DNA from: Kalaharituber pfeilii
Lineage: Eukaryota > Ascomycota > Pezizomycetes > Pezizales > Pezizaceae
Assembly (NCBI GenBank): GCA_015179045.1
Contig: WHUZ01000003.1
Location: 806,001-870,000 of the forward strand
DNA: 64,000 nt
Reading direction: 5' to 3'
Shown here: piece after piece, positions 1-10,100 of the stretch
How positions within the stretch are numbered: position 1 is the stretch's first letter
Layout of the letters: every line of letters starts with the position of its first letter
Notes under the pieces: generated by a model
Told to the model about the DNA's origin: nothing
What the model saw: only the letters and a program-made list of their open reading frames with translations
Databases searched by the model: none
Made by a program: the position numbers and the translations under genes

Positions 1-190
1 TTAATACCCTGTGATGCATGATGTGAGAGAAATAGTTAGTACAGTTTTACAAAAATACATACAAACTCTACCCGCCACTCGGGTGGCGACCCGCCGTCGG
101 GCGGCTGGTCTTTTGAATTTCGGGTGGCTTTAGTTCCAGACTAACAGGTTGCAAGAAGTATTAAATATTCGGCTTGGCAACCGGTCTCTT
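1..190. repeat. Dispersed repeat, copy 1 (CpG-rich copy)
   Basis: This stretch matches 2834-3027 almost end to end in the same orientation, at roughly 80% identity by eye. Copy 1 keeps two GC-rich hairpin-capable motifs around 71-107 (arms CGCCAC/GTGGCG and CCGCC/GGCGG). The match ends near 190. Copy 1 starts at the window edge, so its left boundary is unknown. It could be an LTR or another dispersed repeat; no TG...CA ends are visible. Confidence 0.75.
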
Positions 191-191
191 T

Positions 192-209
192 AGGCTGGGT
201 ACGAGAACA
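192..209. mobile_element. Orphan terminal repeat of the TGTTCTCGT MITE family
   Basis: The reverse complement of this segment begins TGTTCTCGTACCCAGCC and equals the left end of the complete element at 52075-52162. No partner end lies at the expected distance, so it is a truncated element or a solo end. Confidence 0.5.
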
Positions 210-540
210 GGACGGCAGGCAAAAAAGGTCCAGGTAAAACTCAATTAAGATAATAATATTCTCATAGGTGCTGAAATAACCCACCAGAAAAGAGCAGCCA
301 TTGTGGCCTACATTGAGGTATTCGCATACCAAATAGCCCAAGCAAGCTTTTATCAATAAAAACAATATCTACAATAATGAAGATACTGAAAACAACATGC
401 ACTGACATCATTGAGAATGCAGTTTTGAGAGCTTCACATATGCATCAGCTGAAGTTGTGATAAAGTGCAGATGAGAGTACTGCCACTGGAGGTAGGTCAC
501 TACTGCTTGTTTTCACTGCTATTGCAGTGCTCTTCTGTAG

Positions 541-860
541 CCTGTTCCAGAGGCTTTTCCGGAAGCTTTTGCGGAGGCTGTTCCGGAGGCTGTTTGAGTA
601 GCTGTTGACATGCTACGAGCAGCTGTTCGAGCAGCTGTTTAAGAGGGTGTTCCGGAGGCTGTTCTGAGGCTGTTCTGAGGCTGTTCCGGAGGTCGTTCCG
701 GAGGTTGTTCCGGAGGCTACTTCGGAGGCCGTTTCGGTGCCGTTTTGGAGGCTATTTCGGAGGCTGTCTCGGAGCTCGAACAGCCTCTCGAACAGTATTT
801 CAATGGCCTCTAGAACAGCCTCTAGAACAGCTCTTGGAATAGCCTTGGAAAAGCCCTGAA
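541..860. repeat. Minisatellite in two opposed halves
   Basis: From about 541 to 775 a degenerate unit like GAGGCTGTTCCG is repeated many times. At about 776 the orientation flips, and the same unit continues as its reverse complement (CTCGAACAGC, CTCTAGAACAGC) to about 855. The two halves could fold into a long imperfect hairpin. No coding role is evident. Confidence 0.7.
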
Positions 861-1125
861 GAGCAGTCTCGAAATCTTAGGATCTATCAGAATAGTAAGT
901 TTTGATCATTATAATGCATGAACCTGTACTTATCATGGTTGCCTGCAGTGCTATTTTTATATTCCTAGTAGAGACTTATATCTATTTTCCTTGTCCTGAT
1001 ACGTAGGTATAGGACTGTTGGTGTTGCAAGTCCCAATTTCATTATGTCAGCTGTCCGGATTTCATTGTCCGGATACTTCTGACATAATAAAATTGGACAA
1101 AATTTGGACTGGTCTCATAAACATC

Positions 1126-1216
1126 TGTTCTCGTAGCCAGACGGGCACTGGGTGCTGCCAAGAGGTGCAAAGACCCGCCGCGTAGGCCGAAAATAAATAG
1201 TCCGGGCACGAGAACA
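1126..1216. mobile_element. 91-bp MITE with 9-bp target-site duplication
   Basis: The element has terminal inverted repeats TGTTCTCGTAGCCAGAC (left) and, read inward from the right, TGTTCTCGTGCCCGGAC. It is flanked exactly by ATAAACATC at 1117-1125 and 1217-1225, a perfect 9-bp direct repeat. The interior shares TGCCAA, AAAGACCC and GGCCGAAAATAA with the second copy at 52075-52162. It has no coding capacity. A 9-bp duplication is typical of Mutator-like (MULE) elements; the family assignment is inference. Confidence 0.85.
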
Positions 1217-1555
1217 ATAAACATCCACAGCCAAGCATACGAAAATAGTTTATACCCAACTACTGCATAGCGCATAATATGCATTTATCCCCTGTCCGGA
1301 TACTTATTTTCTCGGCTAGTATAAGAAGTGAGTTTGTTCTTCATAAGGCAACCCAATGAAACACGAGAACCTGCACAGAACCTACACAGAAGATGTTTCG
1401 CCCTGTCTGGAATCTCGTCAGAATGAACAGGATCTTGCAAAGCCATCGTACTTTCTTTGCCAGTCATGTGGTGAGCGGCTGAAGTTCTTCTAAGTCTCAG
1501 AGGTAGTCTCATTGTTAACTAATTTGTATAGAGCAGAAATGAGAGCGAACAAAAG

Positions 1556-2092
1556 ATGGAAGAACTGGCTACATCATTTAAACCTGCAACCGTACGGATC
1601 TAATATACAGCTGATGTACGTTTTAAAACTAACAAAGTTTATTTAGGGAATTGCTCTGATCAAACTTTACGAAAGGACTGCTACTGATGTTTACAAACTT
1701 GGGGAACGTCTAGACAGATATGTGAGGCTCATGTTCACGTTTGGTGTTAGTACAGTTGTCTTAGGCACTGGAGCGGTATGCTTTTTACTTGGGTCTCTGT
1801 TTGGAGCAGCCACTGATATCGCTAGGGGTTGTATGCAATGTTCAGCCATAGCGTAACTCGCGAGGAGAAGTTGAGGAAGGAATTTAGAGATTATGGGAAG
1901 GAAATCAACGAGGAACTAAAAGAGTACGTCAAGGAAGTCAAGGAGGACCTAAAAGAGTACATCAAGGAGAGCGCAGATGCGAATACGAGATATATTTTGT
2001 CAGAGATGAGATCGGAGATCAGGGGGATCAGATCGGAGATCATATCGGAGATCAGATCTTTGGATATTAGGCTCAGCAGCAAGACAGAATAG
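1556..2092 (+). CDS. Small predicted membrane protein with coiled-coil tail (spliced, unrecognised)
   Basis: I do not recognise this family. The model joins 1556..1591, 1647..1775 and 1826..2092, giving 143 residues. Intron 1 (55 bp) has donor GTACGG, branch CTAAC and acceptor TTTAG. Intron 2 (50 bp) has donor GTATGC, branch CTGAT and acceptor CTAG. Both joins keep phase. Residues 1-37 are polar (…LYERTATDVYKLGERLDRY), about 38-61 form one hydrophobic helix (LMFTFGVSTVVLGTGAGLYA), and about 66-143 are highly charged with heptad-like repeats (NEELKEYVKEVKEDLKEY). A tail-facing single-span protein with a coiled coil is inferred. Retaining intron 2 would give an 81-residue form with a longer hydrophobic stretch and no coil. 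It lies between MITEs, so it could itself belong to a mobile or multicopy family. The first exon is the least certain part. Confidence 0.55.
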
Positions 2093-2178
2093 TTTTGATA
2101 GAATGATAAGTTAGCGAGCGGTGTGAGGTTGATAATATCAGTAAGAGTCGTAACAAAAAATAATATCACAAGACGCAC

Positions 2179-2219
2179 TGTTCTCGTGCCCAGACTAATA
2201 TTTTCGGCCTCCGGCCGTA
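2179..2219. mobile_element. Truncated copy of the TGTTCTCGT MITE family
   Basis: It begins TGTTCTCGTGCCCAGAC and continues into TATTTTCGGCC…GCCGTA, which is the reverse-complement interior of the copy at 52075-52162. The match stops at the TA where the next element (2220-2642) begins. The other end is not found nearby. Confidence 0.55.
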
Positions 2220-2642
2220 CTGTCTTTGACCGCTCAATGGGACAGACCGTTCAATGGGACAGACTAAATCTAAGATAAATTTGGACTAGATACAGGAGGA
2301 GACTGGGGTATTGCTCAGATGCAGACAAGGATTCAGAGGGATCTACTGCTGGACGCTTGCGAGCTCAGGCTACTATCCTTTGACACTGTGACTCTCTGCA
2401 GCTTTTTCTTTTGTACCATACTCCTCCTTTAGTTCATCCGACCGATAAGCCTTGGGTGCCAGCTGGTACCGGTATCCAGCATTCCAAACTCTACTGTCAC
2501 CGGAGCTACCTACTGGTATTTTTCTGTAGTCGCACTGACTGCATAGCACAGATCCATACCCCTAACGTGTTACGATCTCTCCAGCCGACATAGGTTTAGC
2601 TGTCCCATTGAATGGTCTGTCCCATTGAGCGGTCAAAGACAG
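2220..2642. mobile_element. 423-bp MITE, Tc1/mariner type, TA target duplication
   Basis: Terminal inverted repeats of about 50 bp (2220-2270 and 2593-2642) are nearly perfect. They start CTGTCTTTGACCGCTCAATG and are flanked by TA on both sides (2218-2219, 2643-2644). Each TIR contains the motif TCAATGGGACAGAC twice in tandem. The 320-bp interior has no convincing coding frame. The TA duplication is the hallmark of Tc1/mariner insertion. Confidence 0.85.
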
Positions 2643-2833
2643 TATGATAGTCTGGAATCAAAGTCACCCGAAATGGGGGGGTTGATTGCGGCTACTTCCT
2701 TGGATGTCGGCCGCACTGTTTTTACCCATATTTTGAGCGGCCGCATTTCTTGTATACTTATTTCCTCTTGGATTGTATGTTGGGTCTTGAGGAGTGTATT
2801 ATTCATATACTCTATTTGCATAATATCTGATTT

Positions 2834-3027
2834 TTAATACCCTGTGATGCGTGATATGAGAGAAATAGTGAGTATAGTTTTACAAAAATATATACAAAAC
2901 TCTACCTGCAAGTCAGGTAGCAATCCACTGTCAGATGGCTAGTCTTTTGAATTTCGGATGGTTTTAGTTCTAAACTAACAGACTGGTTGCAGAAATATTG
3001 AATATTCAGCTTGGTAACTGGTCTCTT
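2834..3027. repeat. Dispersed repeat, copy 2 (CpG-depleted copy)
   Basis: It is collinear with 1-190. In the stretch matching 71-107 of copy 1 nearly every CpG of copy 1 is TpG or CpA here, while most other positions are kept. That pattern fits methyl-cytosine deamination or RIP-type mutation. Confidence 0.75.
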
Positions 3028-3329
3028 CATTAGGAACGAAAAATTTTTGCATCCTGTACGTCAGATGATACTAGTAGTTCTGATACAGACTTGCCACCCA
3101 GGGTGCCAAACATCCATTTTTTCAAATCATGAACCTCGGCCTAGTGGCTGATGTCTGGGGCTCTTCTTTTAACTCCATCTTCCCGATATATATCTGCAAC
3201 ATACTTATTACAATGCACCTTTCTGCCTTTGAATGTTCAGGTACAATCTCTTCTTTTTTTACTTCCCGGATTGTATTTCACTCTGTTACCGCCACGAGAC
3301 GGCCCTCATTCCTCCACATCTAGATACAG

Positions 3330-3747
3330 CACCTCCTTCTCAGCGTTCAGATGTATCCTCTTATAGTCTGCACCCGAACTCAGCTAATAGTTTTCTGAGT
3401 CAGGAAATAACTCTTGCTTTCTCACATCCAGACACAGTATCTTTTTCTCACTGTCCAGATACAATCTGACATTCTCAATGCCAGGACACAGCCTCTCTTT
3501 CTCATAGTCTAGATGTGGCCTCTCATAGTCTATACCTAGACTCAGCTAATAGTCCCTTACTAGTATGTAACTCTTGCTTTCTCACACCCAGACATAGCAT
3601 CTTTTTCTCAGCATCCAGATACAACCAAACATTGTTAGTACCAGAACACAGCCTCTCTTTCTCATAGTCTAAATGTGACCTCTCATAGTTTGTATCCGAG
3701 ATTAGCTAATGGTTCTCTTTGCTAGTACGTAGCACTTGCTTTCTCAC
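3330..3747. repeat. Tandem repeat, unit about 160 bp, about 2.5 copies
   Basis: The landmark CTCTTGCTTTCTCACA recurs at 3411 and 3571, with a CACTTGCTTTCTCACA variant near 3733. The blocks CTCATAGTCTA, CAGCTAATAGT, ATCTTTTTCTCA and ACACAGCCTCTCTTTCTCAT recur in the same order in each unit. The strand is pyrimidine-rich. No gene is visible. Confidence 0.75.
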
Positions 3748-4259
3748 AAGACAAGATATATATAAAAGATATATATTATAAATGGTAATAATTGTTTGAT
3801 ATAGTTGTAATAATAGTATACAGATAATATTATAATAGAAGCTTATTAAAGTATTAATAAATTAGGTAAATATTTTTAAGAGTACTATATAAGAATAGAG
3901 TAAGAGTATTAAGATTTAAAAAAAATAACTAGGTATTGAAAGAGCAATAGATTACTTTAATATTAGATAAATAGTAAAAGTTAAATAATAGAAGAATTAT
4001 AGAAATATGAATAAAAATAGAGAGAAGAGTTATTTGATTCAGTAAAGCAAAGAATCAAAGTAGAAAATAATTAGTTTATATAAGTTTATATTGGAGTATA
4101 AGATATGAAGAATGAAATAATATTAAACAAAAGTGGTTCATTATAGAAGCAAGCGAATTGAGAATAGAAAAAAGTTTAGAATTTTTTTTTAGAAAATAAA
4201 TTAGAAAGTTATAGGAAGAATTCAACTGATTAGAGTGATAGTGGAAGGTGTTATGAGGG
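3748..4259. other. AT-rich decayed sequence
   Basis: A strongly AT-rich and purine-biased stretch with stops in all frames. It resembles a heavily mutated transposon body next to the LTR-like repeat at 4260. No domain can be read. Confidence 0.4.
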
Positions 4260-4637
4260 TGTCATGAACAGGCAGGCTAATCTACCAAGGGATACGTTCC
4301 GGAGGTTACAGGTTCGGATGGCTTCAGGGTAATGACTGAAGGTCCAGCATAAACAAAAGTTCAGGGGTTCAAAGGTTCACGTTCGGAACCAGACGGGTCA
4401 GTTGATTGACAGAACAACAGACGGGGAAGAAAAACTATCTACAAGACGGCCAGATAGGGCCCTTATATATATGGTGGGTCCATCGGCGCTATACAAAGGT
4501 AGGGCGGCGACGAAGGTGGCAACGAATGCGGAATTTTCACCATATGAGCCATAGCGAATGATTGGTAACCGGCTGTCGGATTACCCTGAAAGTGGCGACG
4601 CAGGTGGCAACGCAAGTGTCAGGTCGAATTGATAACA
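4260..4637 (+). mobile_element. LTR-like repeat A
   Basis: It shares, in order, with 5217-5708 the blocks ACCAAGGGATACGTTC, GTTGATTGACA, AACTATCTACAAG, GGGCCCTTATATA followed by ATGGTGGG, GAATTTTCAC, GTAACCGGC and TACCCTGA. It starts TGTCATGA and ends near TGATAACA. The TATATA after GGGCCC would suit a promoter in an LTR. The type (Ty3-like) is a guess. Confidence 0.55.
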
Positions 4638-5216
4638 AGCAAGTTTGCGTTATACATCATAGTGTGAATGTATCTATCGAGGGACTAAATATATAATTCA
4701 GTAAGACTAATAGAATTTGTTGGGTAAGAAATTCAGAAGTTTATAGAAGCTTTAAGAAAAGAGTCGGAGAATAGAGTTAGAGACACAATCCGGGAAAATA
4801 TAGGTGAAGTTTATTTATGTAGGTAAGTATGTTAGGTCAATTCTAGTTTAGTTAAAAAGAGATAAAGAATGCAGTCATTAGAGTAACGTTTTATTAAGGA
4901 GAATATAACAAAGATTGAAGTGGAAATGTTAGAGAAATAAGTGCTAACAGGAGCATATAAAGGGGTTAATTAACTCAAAACGTATATAAAAGATAGAATT
5001 TAATGATTGAAATAATCAGTAGAAGTAGGTCAATAATATAAGAATATTATTTTGAATGAAAGGCCCTGTCATGAAATGATAGAGAAGCGAAGCCTATAGT
5101 GATTGAAAGAAAGTAGTAAATAGGATAAAGTGTTGTGGTAGTGTGACGATAGTTAAAGTCAATTGATGTGAAGTGAGCAATGAGTGTTGGTTATTCAGCA
5201 GTAGCCGAATGGGGAG
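4638..5216. other. AT-rich interior between the LTR-like repeats
   Basis: About 580 bp of AT-rich, stop-filled sequence lies between repeats A and B. It may be the decayed interior of a small non-autonomous retroelement, or two solo LTRs with filler between them. Confidence 0.4.
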
Positions 5217-5708
5217 TGAATATCACAAGCGGGCTGTCTAGACGACCAAGGGATACGTTCTAGCGGATTCTAGCGATTTCGGAGGTGTCAAGGTTCAGGA
5301 GTTCAGAGGTGTCACGGTTCAGGAGTTCAGAGGTGTCACAGTTCAGGAGTTCGGAGGTGTCATGGACTCAGGCCAGGCGGATCGTTGATTGACAAGACAA
5401 CAGATGAGGAAGGAAAGAACTATCTACAAGGCGGCCATATTGGGCCCTTATATACATGGTGGGCCCTGTGGCCAAGAAGCAAAGACATGGCGGCGAAACA
5501 CAGAATTTTCACAACAAGGACGCGCAACAAGGACGCGCGGCGAAAGCAGACTTTTCACATCTAGCGGACGATCAGTAACCGGCCTCTCTTGGTGGTTCGG
5601 CAGCCGGCTTATCATGGAAGTTCAGCGATCGAGCGGTAGCCGGTTTATCTGGGCGGTAGCCGGTAACCGTTACCCTGAGTGCGGCGATGCAGGCATCGGG
5701 TCGTGACA
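5217..5708 (+). mobile_element. LTR-like repeat B, with internal 24-25 bp triplication
   Basis: This is the second copy of the repeat at 4260. It ends TCGTGACA, the inverted match of the TGTCATGA start of copy A. Between about 5282 and 5355 a 24-25 bp unit containing GGTTCAGGAGTTC…GAGGTGTCA is present about three times, which makes this copy longer than copy A. Confidence 0.55.
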
Positions 5709-7175
5709 GTGAAAGAGACTGCACGAGATCCAGCGGTGGCCAAGTCCCGTGCAAGTCCTCCATCATCCCAACTCCTTCCCCCTGTCTCTCGCTGACCTAA
5801 TGTTCTCTTGCACATCAGTGTAAACACTAACAACTATCTACAAAATCGGACGCCAGGCGCAGAGCAGTGAGCAATGAAAAGTAATTTCAAGCAACAAAAA
5901 AAATTAAGAATAATTATGTATATACGCGCAACATTCCAGACGAAAGATATAGCAAAAGTAAAGTCATTTCCCTTTTGCCATTACCTTCCGTCTGCCATCT
6001 TGCCATGATATATGTAACGACTCTGGATTATCTCGTGCACACTTATCCATCAAGACCTTTTGTGTTCTTTTGCCCTTAAATTGTTCCTTAGCGCAAAGAA
6101 CGAGAGCAAGTAAGAAATATATAGATCGAATGACAACGTAGAGCTAATAATATATAGAGGGAAAGAAGGAAAAAAAGAATAAAGACCCATGTATACCTAC
6201 GAACACTGCGCAATCACAATGAAAATGAGCAATAGACAAAGCAGCTAAACTAAATCGGCCAACAATTATTCACGAACAAGATGTACCCTACAAATTTCCA
6301 GGCCGTAATCATATTATCTCCCTAATTGATTCAGAAACAAAGGTTCTGGCTTGAGTAGCGTTGTTTCATGGCCCGATTGAGACCTGCCCAAGCCGAAACA
6401 GATATTCCCCGCGTAAGCCAACGCTGCCTGCGAGATATTAACTCGAAGCACAGACGGATATCACAATTGTAAAAGAAACGGGATCATTGCCAACCAGCAG
6501 TAACATTACAAGCCCAGAATGTAACAGAAATCATAGGAATTGAAATAAAGTAAAAGAAAAGAAAACATAAAACAGAAATATTTTATCTTTCGGTAAGGGA
6601 GATACCGCAATTCGGACGACATGAAAAATCAGAAAGAGCCATAATCGCAAAAATGAAAATATAGCAAGAATACCATAAGCGCCATTTGAGAAAGAAAATA
6701 ATGAAAGTGCGGGAATATTTTTGTCAAATCTAAATGCTCACATAGAGGGTTCTGAATCCCGTGAAATCATAGTTGAGAAGCAATACACGATAGATCGGCG
6801 ATATAAAAGCCCGAACCTTTAAGACAAGGGAGAAAATGACTACTGAGAAAATGAAAGGGAAATGAAGAGAGAAGAAAAGGCTGAAAGGGAAGATGAACTG
6901 AAATAGAATGAGTAAAAAGCATAAGCCAGTCAGACGCAGCGCGCTTAATAAAGGAACGGGGTCCAATGCTTGCATCTTCCTCTCGAGCTTCCATATAATG
7001 AACCATACATGCAGGGCTGCGCCCCCACTATCCTAAATGTAATGTGTTCATATCATATTACATCTGGGTTGTGTCATTGAGCTAATAGATGCTGTATTCA
7101 TGCACAAATGCCGAAGCATGTAGGTAAATAAGTTGAACCAACAGTTTGAAGCAAGACGCTTGCCATCAAAGCAAA
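5709..7175. other. Intergenic, no gene seen
   Basis: AT-rich sequence without a supportable gene. Its right part is downstream of the LARP1-like stop codon and probably holds that gene's 3' untranslated region and polyadenylation site. Confidence 0.5.
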
Positions 7176-10100
7176 TCATGAACTCCTGTCGGACCGCAGA
7201 TTGCGTAGCTTTTCAAGCACAGTTTTTGTTGTTGGATTAACTTGAGCGCTCTCTATTGTTGCGTCCAAGTGCGTCTTTCCCGTCGCCCATCCATCATCCT
7301 TCAGTTTTTGAGCTAGTTCAACGAAGTCCCGGCTGACATCCTCATGTGGAGATCCATGATTATGAACCGCTTCATAGTAGCCAAACAAAAATTCTAGGCT
7401 TTTACCGGAAGTTGTTTGCGCATCCTCAAGAGTGAGCGTCTTAAATTCTTCGTACATTTGGCGGTTGAAGTTCTTCATCAGGAAATGATTCCAAAAGCGA
7501 TATAGAATTGTCATTTTAGCCGATGTCGGCGAGCCTTCCAATCGCTTCTGAAGAGCCGCTGTTCGTAGAGCAGTATATTTCTCAGAAACGTGCTTGAATG
7601 TCCCAGACTCTTCAGAGTGGCCAATCGTCCAACTCACTCCATGCTGGCATAGAACACCTGAACGTGGACTAGACGCGCAAGACTCAGTTCCAGCTTCATT
7701 ATTACCATTACTGTGAGGAGAAAAATGTGTCAGACAAAGAGATGCATGAAATGAGAGATGTAGTATTACCTCAAGACTTCAGCGTTGACTGCTGGTTTTG
7801 CCGATGGGTTCTCGGGAGAAGTTGTATTTTCCAAAAAGGACTTCCTGTATATGATATTTACCTCACCAATTTTCTCATCGGGGAAATCAACCGAATCAGC
7901 CTGAGGCGCAGGAATGACTGGTACAAACCCATTTGTTGATGGAGAAAATTCAGCAGCATCTGCAGACAACTGTGAATGAGATCGCTGTATTCCATTTGCC
8001 TCTGTGAATGCTGGAGGTTGCACATATACTCCATTAACATTTGATGTTGCGTAGACCGGTACCATCGGCAGTGCTTCTACCAAACTTTTTACACTATTCA
8101 GCGACTGCTGGTGAAGTGCGGGCTGAAATGCTGGAGCTGCACCAGACATTTGCGGTCGACTGGACCCAGTAGATTGGCCACTCTCTGATCCAGATGCCCC
8201 AGGCCGCACCGAAGGGTCTCTATCCTCAGGCCGCAACACAAATGATTCATATCCAGTAGCTTTTCGCACCCGATAGCCTTCGAAAGTCGAAATGACCTCA
8301 ATGTGTGGCGATGCTTGACATGCATCCTTAAGCATTTCAATGTTGTGTGTTATTTTACGTATGATACCAAAACCGGCCACTAGGTTAAGGCTCACGAATC
8401 CATCGGAATCCATATGCTTTCTAAGGAAGATGTCCTTACACAGGTTATCTACAGAGAAGTAATACTCCCTAGGATGCTTGTGAGCGCAAACGAAGCCTTA
8501 TTAGACAGGGGCCACATACATTTGTTTGGTTAATTGACTTAACATGTCGGAGAAATACTCTTTATGATATGAATATTGAGGATGAGAAAGAGGATCCTCA
8601 ATTACGGCGACACTATTATAGTCATAATAAGCATATCCTGGAGCAATATACTGGGCTTGTTGAGGCTGTTGTTGGTGTTGCTGAGATTGCTGCATCTGGT
8701 GCTGTTGGTGATAAACAGCATTGGGGTAATTCTGGGTATACCCACGGCCAGGTCCAGAGTGACTTCGACCACGACTATAGCCACGGTACTGCTGGTTTTG
8801 AGGCGGGAACTGTCCTGCATTGTGAGCTTGATATGGTTGATTTGGTATGGTGTTTCCGTGCGTTGAGGCATGGGGCCCGTGATGATGGTGATGATGATGG
8901 TGATGATGCTGTTGTTGAGCAACGTAGTGACCTCCCCGTCCCCGATAACCCCCCCCACGAGTACTGGCCGACACCCTCTCTGATCGGCTCTGGGGAAACA
9001 TACTCGCCGCGTCTAGATGAACGTTTGGTCCATCCGACCTTTGAGAGCCTTGCCCATTTGCAGCATCGAAACTGTGATTGTGCACATGATCATTTCTCTC
9101 TGGATACTGCGGAGGTATTACCCCTTGCCCAATAAAAGCACCGTCATCAGTATCTGTACCTTGCGTAGTTTTTTGAGTTTCCTGTCGGGTTACTCCGGCC
9201 TCAGAAGGGGACGGTGCAGAATTAGCGCTGTTATCGATACCACCGTTCGCACTCTGGACAGTTGCACTCTGATCCACTTCTTTCTTATCCCGAGGCTGAT
9301 GTACTGGTGATATAGTTTTTTGCGGAACATTGCTTCCTGCGCTACCAGTGCGTCTATTACCCCTAGTATTTCCATGGTGGCCACCTCGAGTATATCCCGC
9401 ACCCCGACCACTCACCCGGCCTCGGTCAGTATCCGTAGTTTGTGTTGAAGAATTACCTCCAACTGGCTTTTCCGATTTATCTCCTTTCTCATGTCTTCCT
9501 TCTCCTGAAGATGCTGCTGTATTACCACCGCGCCCAAGACCACCACTTCTACCACCCCTTCCACCCCTTCCACTCTTCGTTGGCAGCGGGGCACTGTGCA
9601 CAATCGTTGGAGTAAACGGTGCGGGAACAAACTTTGTAGGCCCTGAAGAGCGTGTAATCGTTGGCTTTTCTTTTTCTTTCTCTTCCCGTTGGAGTCGCTC
9701 TTTCTCCTTTTTTTCCTCGTCTTGCGCAATCTCGGGTGTTGGCCACAATGTAGCGTCGCCGAGTGGTGGTGGAGGCTCTGGCACCGTTGCTTCCTTTTCT
9801 GCGATTGACTTGCTTAAGTGCCTATTAGCACCTTTATTATGGCGCATGCTACCTAAATAATTGCAATAAACGTCAGCATTTCCCAGATAGCATTGGGCGT
9901 AGCATTTGCATCATGACTGACCACTATCATCTCTTTGAGCGTAGCCATTCACTCGCCCAGAGTCTGTACTCTTCTTTCTATCACGGCCATCCTTGGTGCT
10001 TTCTTTTCGATCATATGTATTGCTGTCCCTTCCTTTATCAGCATCCCAAGTTCCTCCTTCCATTTTGTTGCCACCACGCTTTCGCTCGCCTTGCCGTGCC

